From Xiphydria camelus (taxonomy: Eukaryota > Arthropoda > Insecta > Hymenoptera > Xiphydriidae): a DNA stretch of 64,000 bases. A program made the translations under genes and the position numbers. Below, in pieces: positions 1-9,629 of the stretch (position 1 is the stretch's first letter; every line of letters starts with the position of its first letter). The notes beneath the pieces are model-generated. The model was not told the origin of the DNA, did not search any database, and saw only the letters and a program-made list of their open reading frames with translations. The stretch covers positions 14,430,424-14,494,423 of the forward strand of contig OY783192.1 of assembly GCA_963678675.1 (NCBI GenBank), in the 5' to 3' direction.

Positions 1-390
1 TATGAAATTATTTCACTCATAAATTACCTATAACGTTCAGCGGCCACAAATGTGGACGTTATTTTCTTTTGTGAAATTTTATTGTTTTTTCCATTTTTTT
101 TGCTTTTTGAATTCCTATTAATATAAAATTAATAAATCGTAAAAGAAAAAAAACTTGTCATTTTTTTCTCGCCATACAAAAATCGCCCCTGAAGAGGTTA
201 AGGTTCGACTGATCACCGGCAACAATATTTCTACTCTGATACTGTATTGGAATTTTACAATTACTTTTTGCTCCTGCATAAAAACTGCAAACCACAAAAC
301 AATTTGAATTGTATATTCAAAGACTAACTTTTCATAAAGAATACCTCCACGTGCTCCGTCTCCGCTATTTATGGGATACCGTGTATAACA
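1..390. other. AT-rich sequence, nothing recognised
   Basis: No coding sequence, RNA gene or terminal repeat could be recognised here. Open frames on the minus strand are low-complexity and lack any family motif. Confidence 0.5.
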
Positions 391-785
391 AATAAATGAA
401 AACGTAAAAAAAATATGCTCGCGAAGGCAAAGGGCATTGCAATTATAATATAATTTAGTATAAGCAGATGATTCACACATGTGTTATAAAGTTCACATAA
501 TACACTTCCGTATAAACTAGAAGGACCACATGAAATTACACCAATTTTTACCGCATGACTAATATTGAATGCTTGACCATGTATAATAAATCAATAAAAA
601 CGTAAAAAAGAATGCTCACGAGGGCTAAGGGCATTGCAATTATATCTTTTCGTATAAACAAAGGATCCGCATTTTTTATAAAGTTCACACAATATATGTA
701 CTTCCGTATAAACTAGAAGGACCGCATGGAATTACACGAACTTTTAACGCGTAAGAAATATCGAATGCTTGAACAATAGGAGGAG
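391..785. repeat. Tandem duplication, two units of about 197 bp
   Basis: The same block occurs twice head to tail. The motif GGGCATTGCAATTATA starts at about 432 and again at about 629, and CTTCCGTATAAACTAGAAGGA also recurs, giving a period of 197 bp. The copies differ by scattered substitutions and small indels. Only two units are present, so this is a local duplication and not a satellite array. No coding capacity was seen. Confidence 0.8.
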
Positions 786-816
786 AAAGAAATCACTGTA
801 TAATAAAGTTACTTAC

Positions 817-1042
817 CATTTGTGGATATTAAATATGCCAGATATCTTGAGCCCCCTTTGTATCTGACCATGCACTCATCGTTTTGCAATATCTGAACTT
901 TCTTTGAAGTAGTAATATAATGGTCACCATTACTAAATTTCACTAATGAGAACATCACTAATATAATTTTTAACAACCTCGCGTACTGCGACGAAGTCTT
1001 TCTACCAGCGCAATAACTTTTCATTTCACAACACATTAACAA
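817..1042 (-). CDS. Candidate 5' coding exon, unknown protein
   Basis: The minus strand is open for about 75 codons and then meets a consensus splice donor: AATG followed by GTAAGT, at 816-811. The second half, with LVKF, HYITTSKK and DECMVRYKGG, reads like a compact beta-rich segment and faintly recalls the N-terminal region of BEN-domain-type proteins in ants. That resemblance is from memory and untested. A splice acceptor-like TATTAG in the middle would give a shorter exon beginning near codon 29. No downstream exon lies inside the window, because the gene would run off its left edge. It could equally be a transposon exon or chance. Confidence 0.3.
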
Positions 1043-1642
1043 CGAATAGCCTCTTCACCAGCATAATGCGTTTTCGATCAGTTGTCACTATGAGAGCCGA
1101 AATGTACATCACACCTCGTGGCTAACGCTTGGACGAATGACTAGAATGATTGCTTTAGTGGCGCTCGTACCCAACGTCTTTAGCTACGTGTGCGAATTAT
1201 CTTTTCTTCGATACCGGATGGCGAATAGCGATCACTCAGCGAAGAGTATATCCTAAGTTAGGTCGAAAATCCTCCATGCTTATTGGTTATTTCTCGCTAG
1301 CTACTGCTTGACGTAACGCCCACCGTACTGAATATATATATGTATTAGTATATATGGTCCCAAACTATACGTTAAGCCGTGTCCAACTGCGTCGGAATTT
1401 TCCAATTGGCACGGCCGTTGGCAGTTTGAAATCTATGTGCATAATATGTCAAGCTTCCTCAAATACACACGATATCTGAAATTGTCAAACGATCGTGTCG
1501 ATCGGCAAATGTCGACGTAGTAGACATAGAGCCTTAGACTGCCTATAGAGATAGATTAAAATTAATCCGATAATACATTAAGTTTTATAAGGGCCAGTTT
1601 TTACGAAGAAATAAAAAACGATTAAAGTGACGACAAACATGC
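1043..1642. other. Non-coding, one short repeat fragment
   Basis: No gene was recognised. About 1355-1375 matches the end of the dispersed family described at 7555-8010 (motif CAAACTATACGTTAAG). If the minus-strand exon at 817-1042 is real, its promoter would lie here, but no clear core promoter was seen. Confidence 0.4.
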
Positions 1643-2010
1643 TTAAACTTCCGTTAGGCACATCAGCTGATGAGACGCCCATAGTCGCTATGGGTCTGTC
1701 AGACCCATATCAGTAAATATCTTATTCCTTATAATTGTAATGCGTTTAAAATAAAATTAAATGATCAATAATAACTTCCTTTTCCTCGATATACATAGTG
1801 CTTTAAAATAAATAATTTACAACTTTATTTAAACGAATTTAAAAAATGTAAAAGTTTTAACTAATTAAAATTTATTTAGGTAAACCATTCTTAGAACATC
1901 TCTCTGAGATGTCACAAAGCGAGAATGGTGTGGCTCTGATAGTCTTCCAACAATTAGCAAATAAAAACGCTACGGGTCTGTCAGACCCACAGCGACTAAC
2001 GGAGGGTTAA
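1643..2010. mobile_element. piggyBac-type MITE, TTAA-flanked
   Basis: The left end reads TTAAACTTCCGTTAG and the right end, in reverse complement, TTAACCCTCCGTTAG (13 of 15 identical). Both are bounded by TTAA, the target site of piggyBac elements. A subterminal palindrome GGGTCTGTCAGACCC occurs near each end (about 1693-1707 and 1975-1989). The element is 368 bp with no coding capacity, so it would depend on a transposase elsewhere. Confidence 0.75.
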
Positions 2011-2104
2011 AGTGTAGGAAGAAAATTCAGTAGTTAGCAAAAGGGAAGAAAATCTTGAGGTCAGATTGATCCTATATGCAGCTAATGGGTTAAAAGAGAT
2101 GTCT

Positions 2105-2188
2105 AATTTTAAGCTGTTCGGCAGGAACACGCATCGCTTTTGACTATTTTTGTATCTGTGCATTCTTCGGTCTCAAACCATACGTTAA
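2105..2188 (+). repeat. Fragment of dispersed repeat family R
   Basis: Contains AGCTGTTCGGCAGGAACACG followed by a GTCTCAAACCATACGTTAAG block. The same pair recurs at 7455-7552, 7920-8010, 9090-9180, 11290-11385 and 11515-11600. See the entry at 7555-8010 for the longer copies. Confidence 0.6.
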
Positions 2189-2284
2189 GCCCTCTCCTCT
2201 CCCCTTGCCCCTCAGAACTAATCCTTTGACCATTTAATAACAATAGATATAAATTCCTCGACTTAAACCAACGAATACTACGCT

Positions 2285-2362
2285 CTAAACGAAATAGCGG
2301 TCTAACAGACCGCGGGGTACTATTAACATAGTATTTCGGCAGTGTTCCGTTTAAAGGTTAAA
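2285..2362 (-). mobile_element. Single piggyBac-like terminus
   Basis: On the minus strand the sequence begins TTAACCTTTAAACGG. About 45 bp inward is the palindrome GCGGTCTGTTAGACCGC, the same layout as the ends of the element at 1643-2010. No matching second end was found, so this is probably a broken copy or a solo end. Confidence 0.4.
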
Positions 2363-2882
2363 CCAAATACCTCGATCTGTCCTGTTGAAAGCTATCGGGA
2401 AATTAGACGTTTTAAACTTCTGCGTACTACCTATAAACGGCTTGAGCGTCGTCTAAACATTGCGGAAGTCAAATTCAACCATTAATATCCACTGTTAGAA
2501 CGCGTAAAAGTAGTCTATATGATTGGTTGAAGATCGAAGAAAGAGTATACATCAAAGCAGCGAGTAATCCTGCGAGTGCGAGCGGTTGCGACGTTATATC
2601 GCATTTACTCGCACTCCCAAAATGAAGCTCTACGTACTAAATGATTAGACATGTAATGGTGCCTGACACGATCTTTCGAAATGTTCGCTGGGGAGTGCAG
2701 GCCTCCACAGCCAATCATACGATGCTCTTGAAGTGGCGTACAGCCCTATGAATCACACGAGTACGAGTGAGAACGCCGATTAACCGTTAGAATACGTAAC
2801 GGCCGTCTAGACTTGTTGCACATTTTCATATCGTATCGCCGTTGCGTATCGATTTATTATAACATAAGAGGCGATGCAAGGC
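2363..2882. other. Non-coding, nothing recognised
   Basis: The block GCTATCGGGAAATTAGACG near 2391 resembles one arm of the hairpin at 12664-12757. An imperfect inverted pair built on GCGAGTAA and TTTACTCGC lies at about 2563-2615. No coding sequence was recognised. Confidence 0.4.
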
Positions 2883-3114
2883 GGAATAGATATTTTCGTT
2901 ATAAGGGTGTGAAGCGCCGTTTTAACCCTCCGTTAGGCGGATGGATTACCATTGTAATCCACGCCCATTTAAATAGCACGTCTAGTAGAATTCACCCGCC
3001 TAACGGAGAGTCAACGCGCGCGAGTGTGAAGTTTTCCGCACGAGCGAAGCGAGTGCGGCAACCACACGAGTTAAAACGACGCGAAACGCCCTTATAACGA
3101 AAATATCTATTTCC
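2883..3114. mobile_element. Hairpin MITE carrying a nested MITE
   Basis: The ends are about 40-bp inverted repeats (GGAATAGATATTTTCGTTAT at the left, its near complement at 3095-3114). The interior has CCGCACGAGCGAAGCGAGTG, shared with the uninterrupted copy at 26148-26281. A small TTAA element (2922-3014) splits this copy inside its left stem. Confidence 0.7.
2922..3014. mobile_element. 93-bp piggyBac-type MITE nested in a hairpin
   Basis: The left end is TTAACCCTCCGTTAGGCGG and the right end, in reverse complement, TTGACTCTCCGTTAGGCGG. The outer 15 bp match the right end of the element at 1643-2010. The target is TTAA at the left and a one-base variant, TCAA, at the right. It is very short, essentially two TIRs and a spacer. 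Confidence 0.7.
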
Positions 3115-3965
3115 TGTATCGTTGCTACGTACTCAACATTATGCGACTCAAAAACGAGATACGCACGTATAATAGAGCAGCGTTGCGAATAAAGGAGAAA
3201 AATTTACCGCGTTGTACCGTATCGCATTTTAAATTAATACGTAGTAACAGGGATACGATGCGAGAAGAATACGTTTGTAAGCAAACCATCGGCAATATAT
3301 TTGGAATGGCCTATGCCACAAATAAAGAACACTATCCGCACGGCTTAAGAGTAACCGTGGAAAATATAAATAAACATGAAAAAGATTATAGGAACTAACG
3401 ATAGGTAGATATTCGGTTTGGAAGCGGCCGATGAGGTCACCGCGCAGTCCTTTATCCACTGAAATTGACGTCCCGCGCAATACATTGTAGACTGGTCTCG
3501 TCAAATGCGCTGTTTCATATAATATAGGGTTGTCACGAGAATGCGAGCCGTAGAATCGTGCAAGGGCGAGTGAGACTATGCGGTGAGTGTATAAGAGCCT
3601 CTCTGTAGCACGCACTCTCGCTGACACACTCTAAACTCTTATGCACGCGCGACATATTCTTACTCGACTCGCACGATTCCTAATGGCACGCATTCTCGTG
3701 TTCACCCTGTATAATATACAGAAGGTTTGATATGGTAGTAGATAAATTTTAATAATAAAATATGTGACTGGTAAATACTAATTCGGACGAATAAAATTCA
3801 CGTACAGTAAGTTCTGAAAATGCTGCCTTAAATTTCGTAAAGGTGAGTAAGTACGATATACAAATGAGTAGTAGTGAGTATTCTAGTTCATGCGGCGATT
3901 ATCTGCATATACATGTGTAACGAATCCCTCACGCAGTCACAAGACGAAGTAGCCCCACTAGCATG
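3115..3965. other. Non-coding, nothing recognised
   Basis: About 850 bp. Open frames on both strands here are arginine- and tyrosine-rich with no recognisable domain, and no terminal repeats were seen. Confidence 0.4.
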
Positions 3966-4312
3966 TCCACTTTACTCGAATAATTTAATAATTTACCAAT
4001 TCTAAGATTGTGAATGCACTTTCAGAAAAGGATTCGGTCGATAATAATTTGCTTTTAAATCCTATTGTATGGTAGTAAATTACTTAAGGAAAATTAATAA
4101 ATTATCGGTCCCCTAAGTATTAGTTTTCAAAGTAATTTGAGAGCTAACCCGAGGTTAACTTGATACTTCGGGGACCGATAAGTTATTAATTTTTCCTAAA
4201 TAATTTACTACAATACGATAAGGTTCAAAAGCGAATTACATCGAATTTCTTTCCGGAAGAGCATTCACAAACTTAGAATTGGTAAATTACTGAATTATTG
4301 AAGTAAAGTGGA
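3966..4312. mobile_element. Foldback element with 150-bp arms
   Basis: The arms (about 3966-4116 and 4162-4312) are inverted copies with about 80% identity. Shared blocks include AATTTACCAATTCTAAG, TAGTAAATTA and ATTATCGGTCCC next to the short central spacer. There is no coding potential. It is probably a non-autonomous DNA element; no clear target duplication was identified. Confidence 0.7.
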
Positions 4313-4649
4313 AATACTTCAACAGTATAACCTGGGTGAGTTAACTCGGCATCGGTCGCTAGAAGCATTTTCACACCGGAACCACACACACACACCACGG
4401 CGGTCGTGTATAAACGTGAGCATTTTGCTTATAGCAACTAATACCGCGTTAAGAGGCCGACATACCAGGCCCACTAGTTTCTCCTGCGGGGCAGCGGTGA
4501 GACGAGGTAATGTCAAAACGCTAGAAGGGGGTGGAGCTACGCGAGGTTAGCGATGTTGCCGAATGCATGCAGTGTGGACACGGTCCGGTTAGGTTAGGTC
4601 TTACGCCGGCCTCAGTGGCGAGAGCATGGCTCGCTCCCGTTTAGACCGG
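4313..4649. other. Non-coding, GC-richer stretch
   Basis: No gene recognised. There is a short GGTTAGGTTAGGT run at about 4586. It is reminiscent of the insect telomeric TTAGG unit but only two units long, so it carries no weight. Confidence 0.4.
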
Positions 4650-4710
4650 GATACCGCGTCGCGCGCGCGTTCCAAGTGTCTCCGGGATTGGCGTACGTCA
4701 TGTCACCAAT

Positions 4711-4781
4711 GCTTCGATAGCACAACGGTTAAGTTGCCGGGCTGGGGGTCTCGATGTCGCGGGTTCAATTCTTGTTGGGAC
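4711..4781 (+). repeat. tRNA-like sequence in left arm
   Basis: A pol III A-box-like TAGCACAACGGTTAAG and a B-box-like GGGTTCAATTC lie at the usual spacing. The T arm is degenerate and I could not form a proper anticodon stem or acceptor stem, so this is tRNA-derived and not a tRNA gene. Confidence 0.6.
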
Positions 4782-5000
4782 TTTTTTTTTATTAACTTTT
4801 TTCATTCGATTACAACCTTTTCTTGTTATAGAAAGTGGTTTACATTATCGAATAAAATAAGAGTTTTAATTTTTTTCATAGTTTTACGTTATTTTCTTCC
4901 TCGTTGAGGTGAACCAATATTATTAGAAAGAACAGTTGGAAGCATCGTTGCATTTTTTATTCTTACATTTCGTCATGGGAATTTTTGGCTGCCGAAGATT

Positions 5001-5160
5001 TTATACACGATTTTTTGGATAATAATTATCGAAAAAACATTTGAAGCACACCGTATTTTGACACCATGAACATTTGACGAATGGAACTTTGCCACACGCA
5101 CATTTACACTTTAAAAGCGTTATGGGAAAGCAAATTTCATTGACATTTTCGAAAAACGGC
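5001..5160 (-). pseudogene. Cys-rich C-terminal remnant of a transposon protein
   Basis: The minus-strand frame ends at a TAA (complement of 5001-5003). Its last 40 or so residues contain the pattern CKCxCGK, then KCSWC, VCFKC and FFDNYY. That spacing of CxxC pairs ending in an aromatic stretch resembles the zinc-binding C-terminus of piggyBac-type transposases, though the family is uncertain. The rest of the protein is missing. It lies between the arms of the element at 4650-5443. Confidence 0.45.
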
Positions 5161-5317
5161 CTGGTGTGCAATGATAATGGTTCACCTCAACGAGGAAGAA
5201 AAAATAACGTAAAACTATAAAAACAATTGAAACTTTTATTTTATTCGATAATGTAAACCACTTTCTATAACAAGAAGGGATTGTATAATTGAATGAAAAA
5301 AGTTAATAAAAAAAAAA

Positions 5318-5387
5318 CCCGACAAGACTTGAACCCGCGACATCGAGACTCCCAGCCCGGCAACTTAACCGTTGCGCTATCGAAGCA
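5318..5387 (-). repeat. tRNA-like sequence in right arm
   Basis: Inverted partner of 4711-4781, with box A-like TAGCGCAACGGTTAAG and box B-like GGGTTCAAGTC. The two differ at several positions. Neither shows an intact clover-leaf. Confidence 0.6.
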
Positions 5388-5443
5388 TTGGTAACATTAT
5401 GCACGCCAATCCCGAAGACACTTGGAACACGCGCGCGACGCTA

Positions 5444-6166
5444 TTCCAAGAAGTTTTCAAGACAAAATCGATTTGACATCTGCCGGGGTCCCCTTGTGAG
5501 ATACGCCCTTACGTGATAAGACCGACGATATTCTGCTATTCGTGGCGGAGACAAATCTGACAACCCCGCAGTCCGTACGTAGTGAAGACGCTAGATGGAA
5601 CCATTACTCGGCTGATAAAAGTAGACGAGCAATAGGTTTGAAATAAAGGTTTCCTGCAATGGGCTTTCAGAAATCTTTCGTGCAAAAGGTGGTAGTACCT
5701 TGTACAAGGTTTATTTTAGGGTCCCATAGAAGAATTCATTTCAATACTTTGATTGTTTCCGCGTTTATAACTTGCAAAATATAGGTATATTTGTGAGGTC
5801 GCCGATGGATTACAACAAAGAAATTTATTTATTTTTTTCTATAGGGCCCTAGATTTATGTTTTTTAAGTGTGGTGGCGAAAAGTACAAAAGGTTCTTATG
5901 CACCATGTTGGAATTATCGCTTTACAGCCGCGACAACTTTTCGGGCGTTTCCAGACGGGGTGTGTCGGCCTCTTAAGAGCCACGCATCCGTGTAACCGTT
6001 ACTTCAGAGAATGATAATTAATTTGTTAGATTTACCTAATCTCTTGTCGAGTGATACAATTGGGGACTAAACCATAATAAATGAATACCCTTTCTGGTAG
6101 AAAGTCCTAATTAAGGATAGGCGAATTATTAACCTTCCAGTAGTCGCGTCTTATTTTTGGGGGCCT
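5444..6166. other. Non-coding, nothing recognised
   Basis: No repeats, ORFs with family features or terminal motifs could be recognised in this 720-bp stretch. Confidence 0.4.
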
Positions 6167-6283
6167 ATTTCATTGCCGCAACCGTCACCCGTCGCGTTCG
6201 CGCGACGGTGTCGCTACTACTCACTCGTATACCATGCTCACTCGCACTCACGGGATTTCGCGCGACGATCGCGGCAATGAAAT
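6167..6283. repeat. Short inverted-repeat unit
   Basis: ATTTCATTGCCGC at 6167-6179 is mirrored at 6271-6283, enclosing a GC-rich core with CGTCGCGTTCGCGCGACG. Probably a small palindromic MITE. Confidence 0.5.
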
Positions 6284-6680
6284 TGGCTGATTTGCAGAGC
6301 AAGAGTCCGCTAGTGACTATTGGAGGATTAAATGCCTTGAGCGTTGAAATCGACACTTTAGAGACTAAACATGTTTTTTAACTGATATTTTGCCGTGCAG
6401 CACGACTTAAACGCTTATTATTATAGATTGATTCCTGTTCTGAATGAGCGCTTAAATAAAAAATTGTTAAAGTATTAAATTTCGGAAACCACATACGAAA
6501 CTGGGTGAGTCAAAAGCGATGCGAGTACACTGGAAACTCGATTGCCCGGACCCCGATTATCCAAACATCAGTTATTCGAATTTCTTTGCTAGTGATCCTA
6601 CAAGCACAGCTTACATAGTTAGCTAACTCCCACGCGGCACCTTTGAAGTATTAGACGTCGAAAGTTTGACCTTGAGTTGT
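6284..6680. other. Non-coding, nothing recognised
   Basis: No gene or repeat recognised. Confidence 0.4.
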
Positions 6681-6806
6681 GCTGTCTCTTTCTCGCTCGG
6701 AAGAGATCAGGGCTTAGTCTCCTCCTCGCGCTCCCGATACTTCTCTCCCGAGCAAGAAGGAGACTAGTGCAGCCCTGACTTCTCTTCCGAGCGAGAAAGA
6801 GACAGC
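6681..6806. repeat. Hairpin with 45-bp stems
   Basis: GCTGTCTCTTTCTCGCTCGG at 6681-6700 is mirrored at 6787-6806, and pairing continues inward through AGTCTCCT / AGGAGACT. The loop is about 30 bp. It may be a foldback element or an insert beside the neighbouring MITE, which starts 9 bp further on. Confidence 0.65.
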
Positions 6807-6814
6807 ACGCGTGG

Positions 6815-6992
6815 GGCCCGTTTCATACATACACAGTGACCGTCCAAACGGTGCCCTCTAAACTGCTAAAAGGACGCAGAGATATCGAGTGCTTTCACAC
6901 GCACCGGAGCAGTGTATACGGCAATTCTAATGGAACAGCACCGTTTAATACGGCGCCGTTTGGGCGGTCACCGTGTATGTGTGAAACGGGCC
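6815..6992. mobile_element. 178-bp MITE with 40-bp TIRs
   Basis: The ends are GGCCCGTTTCATACATACAC and, in reverse complement, GGCCCGTTTCACACATACAC, with pairing extending inward to the AAACGG blocks. There is no coding capacity. The superfamily cannot be told from the termini. Confidence 0.75.
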
Positions 6993-7074
6993 GCAGGGTT
7001 TAAAGGTCCCATCAATTTCACAACTCGGATTTATATCAATAAACTTCAAGCCATCATTCTCGAGCGCTTTTTTT

Positions 7075-7339
7075 GTTAAATGGTTGATTTAAACTCCGTT
7101 TAAGTGTTAAACTCGTGTTGTTAAACTGACCCTTAGGTCCGATTGTACAATACGAATTCAGGGTTAGCTTCGTTTAAATCATCGTTTTTGGCATATTATG
7201 CATGACACAACATACATACATATACCAAAAACGGTGGTTCAAGTTAAGCCACCTCTGAACTCGCATTATACGATCGGGCCTTGGGGTCAGTTTTACAATT
7301 TGAGTTTAATACTTGAATGGAGTTACCAACTGTTTAACC
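7075..7339. mobile_element. Palindromic element split at its centre
   Basis: Two inverted arms of about 60 bp (GTTAAATGGTTGATTTAAAC at the left) converge on AAACTGACCC / GGGTCAGTTT. With the insertion removed the arms meet at a central TTA. The insertion is a Harbinger-like MITE at 7136-7280. Confidence 0.65.
7136..7280. mobile_element. PIF/Harbinger-like MITE, copy 1
   Basis: The TIRs are GGTCCGATTGTACAAT at the left and, in reverse complement, GGCCCGATCGTATAAT. The flanks are TTA at the left and TTG at the right, compatible with a TWA 3-bp target duplication. The core carries a CCAAAAACGGTGGTTCAAG arm shared with the copies at 9954-10103 and 26292-26431. Confidence 0.65.
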
Positions 7340-7454
7340 AATAAGCGGCCGAGAATACATAATTGTTTAAACTCTCTTTAAGATGTAAACTCGAATTATG
7401 GAACTCTCTTATAGAGCTGAACGTATCATTAGATTAACTTTCATTCACTTCTAC

Positions 7455-7552
7455 AAGTAGCCAAACGTATGATTTGAGACTAAACATGAAAAATGCATAG
7501 ATAAGAAAACTGTCAAAAACGAGGCGTATTACTGCTGAATAGCTCAAGATTC
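7455..7552 (-). repeat. Short copy of repeat family R
   Basis: Contains CGTATGATTTGAGACTAAAC and GATAAGAAAACTGTCAAAAA, the conserved core of family R (see 7555-8010), ending in a CTGAATAGCT block. Confidence 0.6.
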
Positions 7553-7554
7553 AG

Positions 7555-8010
7555 TCACTCGTAAAGCCTTGTACGCACTCGGATACAACGGCATTGTCGA
7601 TGCGACGTGGCCATGTATACGAACGACAATGTGTGTAACGAATTCGGAGGTAGGATACCGCGTGATCTTGAAGACACTGACTTACACGATGCAACGTATA
7701 TACCATGCACAAGTTACGCTGTAGTAGTTTTTTCTCCCAATATACTAGCATTGGCTGTTTACCCTATAAGTAGGTTTAAGATTTCCTCAGATGTTTAATT
7801 CAACTGAATATCCCTTCGCGTACTAATGGTTCTATTATGTCGTAATTTGGTGTACGTAAAAACGTATACGAAAAAGTATTCGCTGAATGACGTCGTAATT
7901 GGCAATTCATCGAGATGAGATAGCCTAACGTATGATTTGAGACCAAATTTGAAGAATGCATGGACAAGAAAACTGCCAAAAGCGACGCATGTTCCTGCCG
8001 AACAGCTTAT
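7555..8010 (+). repeat. Repeat family R, long copy 1, coding-like
   Basis: This and 8680-9200 are about 450-500-bp divergent copies of one sequence. Reading the plus strand, short stretches stay similar at the amino-acid level between copies: CDVA near the start, then IPRDLED versus VPHDCED, then LTYDLRPNLKNAW versus LSYGLGPNWKNAY, then PAEQ versus LTEQ. This suggests they descend from a coding sequence, probably of a transposon, now broken by stops. I do not recognise the protein. The right end is truncated at 8011 by a foldback element. Confidence 0.5.
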
Positions 8011-8388
8011 GGTAGTTGGACCGCTATAGCACTTTTCGCGCAATTTTTTAAAAATTTTGTCAGATTATAGATTATAAAAAAACTGATAACTTTTCCTTAT
8101 GAATGAAATCATTTTGACGTTTAGAAATAGAAATATTCGGTTTTTTTTATTTCTCCATTGAAATCAATGAGAGAGGGCCGTGTGGGGCCTCCGCAGTCGC
8201 GCGCGCGTGAGCGTGCGCACGGCGTAGTACAGCCCTGTCTCATTGATTTCAATGGAAAAATAAAAAAACCGAATATCTCTATTTCTAAACGTCAGAATGA
8301 TTTAATTCATAAGGAAAAGTTATCAGTTTTATAGTCTGACAAAATTTATTAAAAATTGCGCGAAAAGTGCTACAGCGGTCAAACTACC
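8011..8388. mobile_element. Foldback element with 165-bp arms
   Basis: GGTAGTTGGACCGCTATAGC at 8011 is mirrored at 8369-8388. Pairing runs for about 165 bp, including AAAAGTTATCAG and CATTGAAATCAATGAGA, and leaves a CpG-rich centre of about 50 bp. It lies at the end of repeat family R. There is no coding capacity. Confidence 0.75.
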
Positions 8389-8431
8389 TCAAACTTGTAC
8401 ATCTTATATGAAAGGAGCCTGTAAGTCAACT

Positions 8432-8655
8432 GTAAGGCCTAGAACGCACGAGCGAGAACTGCGACGGTTGGCGGTGAAGCACTGCTACTATGAAAGTCCG
8501 AGCGGTTTCCGCGTTCGCCGTGTCCGATGCCGGCGTCCGCTCATCCTCACGGATACGCGGATGCCAGTGCGTTGTCTGCCATAATATATTCCTATATAAA
8601 TTAACAGCCGGATGACCACCAACCGCCGCGGTTCGCCACTCGTGCGTTCGTCGCT
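8432..8655. mobile_element. GC-rich MITE with about 35-bp TIRs
   Basis: GAACGCACGAGCGAGAACTG at the left pairs with CTCGTGCGTTC at the right, and GGCGGTTGG-type blocks lie inside both ends. An open minus-strand frame runs through it, but its composition follows the repeat and it shows no domain. Confidence 0.55.
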
Positions 8656-8679
8656 TATCCATACCGGAATATTCCGGTA

Positions 8680-9200
8680 AGATTGACTCGTGAGAGTATC
8701 TCGTGCGGTTGGTATCCATAATGTTGCAATGACAGTAGATCAATGCGACGTTGCCGCTTATAGAGCATTCGAAGATGAGGTGCCGCATGATTGTGAAGAT
8801 GCCGAACGGACTGATGCGACGCCACGTGTCATATTAGGTACATATATCATGCAACCGTTATGCCATAGTATAATTCTTGGTATTGGTAGTTCGCCTGTAC
8901 GTTTTAAAATTCTATCAATGTTTCCTATGGCATTTGCGTAAAAATTATAATTTAGATGTTTGATTTAGTTCAGTATTCCTTTGCGAACTAGCCATATTAT
9001 TACCTCGTAATTCGTTATACGTGGTAATGTCGTGTGCACAAAAGCGCTCGCCGAATAACGTCGAAACTAATACTACATCTAGACGCGACAGTCTATCGTA
9101 TGGCTTGGGACCAAATTGGAAAAATGCATACATGAGAAAACTGTCGAATACGACGCGTGTTCTTACCGAACAGTCTATAATTAGACCATATAGCGAGTCG
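8680..9200 (+). repeat. Repeat family R, long copy 2, coding-like
   Basis: Divergent copy of 7555-8010 (shared features given there), keeping the TGGGACCAAATTGGAAAAATG core and the final ACCGAACAG. The plus-strand frame is open over 8690-8941 and again over 9021-9221. The protein is not recognised. Confidence 0.5.
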
Positions 9201-9224
9201 AGACTGATCGGAATAATGTAATAC

Positions 9225-9629
9225 TTAACCCTTCTGAGGTCGCGCCTTTTCACCCAACGTTTCTGGTCGCGTGATGAGGGCCGCCCCGCCCGTGTATTGC
9301 GGAGCGCGATGTTGCCACGTCATACAGCGATCAGTGACGAGACACGACTTGCATTGCGTTATCGCTGGCAACGTCACAGAGTAAATTTCTGATACGAATC
9401 TGGTCGCAAAGTGAGGACGGTCCCGCATTTTCCGCCTCACGCTTCATTAATATATTTTTTTTAATTTTTCTAATGAATGCAGAGCTATCACATTATAATC
9501 ATCGTATTCACAACACTTCAATGAAGGAATACGTAGCCGGTAATCGTTCAAATCGAGGTAGTTAAGCAATTATGACGTTTTAAAAAAAAATGCGGGACCA
9601 CGCTCATCACGCGACTTCGGAAGGGTTAA
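9225..9629. mobile_element. piggyBac-type MITE with subterminal repeats
   Basis: Ends with TTAACCCTTCTGAGGTCGCG at the left and, in reverse complement, TTAACCCTTCCGAAGTCGCG at the right. A GGTCGCGTGATGAGG-like motif is repeated at about 9264 and 9402 and, inverted, near 9600, typical of transposase-binding sites. It is 405 bp and non-coding. Confidence 0.75.

Larger units (their letters stand above)
4650..5443. mobile_element. Long-TIR element with tRNA-like arms
   Basis: Inverted arms of about 265 bp (4650-4915 and 5178-5443) flank a spacer of about 260 bp. From outside inward each arm has a GCGTCGCGCGCG block, a tRNA-like segment, a poly-A/T run, and TGAGGTGAACCATT-type sequence beside the spacer. 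The spacer encodes on the minus strand the cysteine-rich end of a protein (5001-5160). The whole looks like a deleted DNA transposon whose TIRs captured, or were built from, a tRNA-derived sequence. The alternative is two tRNA-derived SINE copies in head-to-head orientation, but identity continues across non-tRNA sequence in both arms, which favours one element. Confidence 0.65.

Noticed and set aside
118..480. 120-codon minus-strand ORF
   Set aside because: Overlaps the 197-bp duplication, has biased composition, no motif and no counterpart in the second unit.
3229..3627. 132-codon minus-strand ORF
   Set aside because: Arg/Tyr/Leu-rich with no domain and no splice context; probably chance.
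4584..4600. Telomeric TTAGG repeat
   Set aside because: Only two units, no array.
4711..4781. Functional tRNA gene
   Set aside because: A and B boxes are present but no acceptor or anticodon stem forms, and a near-identical inverted copy exists in the other TIR.
8011..8388. CRISPR-like or regulated hairpin array
   Set aside because: A single inverted repeat with one spacer, in a eukaryotic context; a foldback element explains it.
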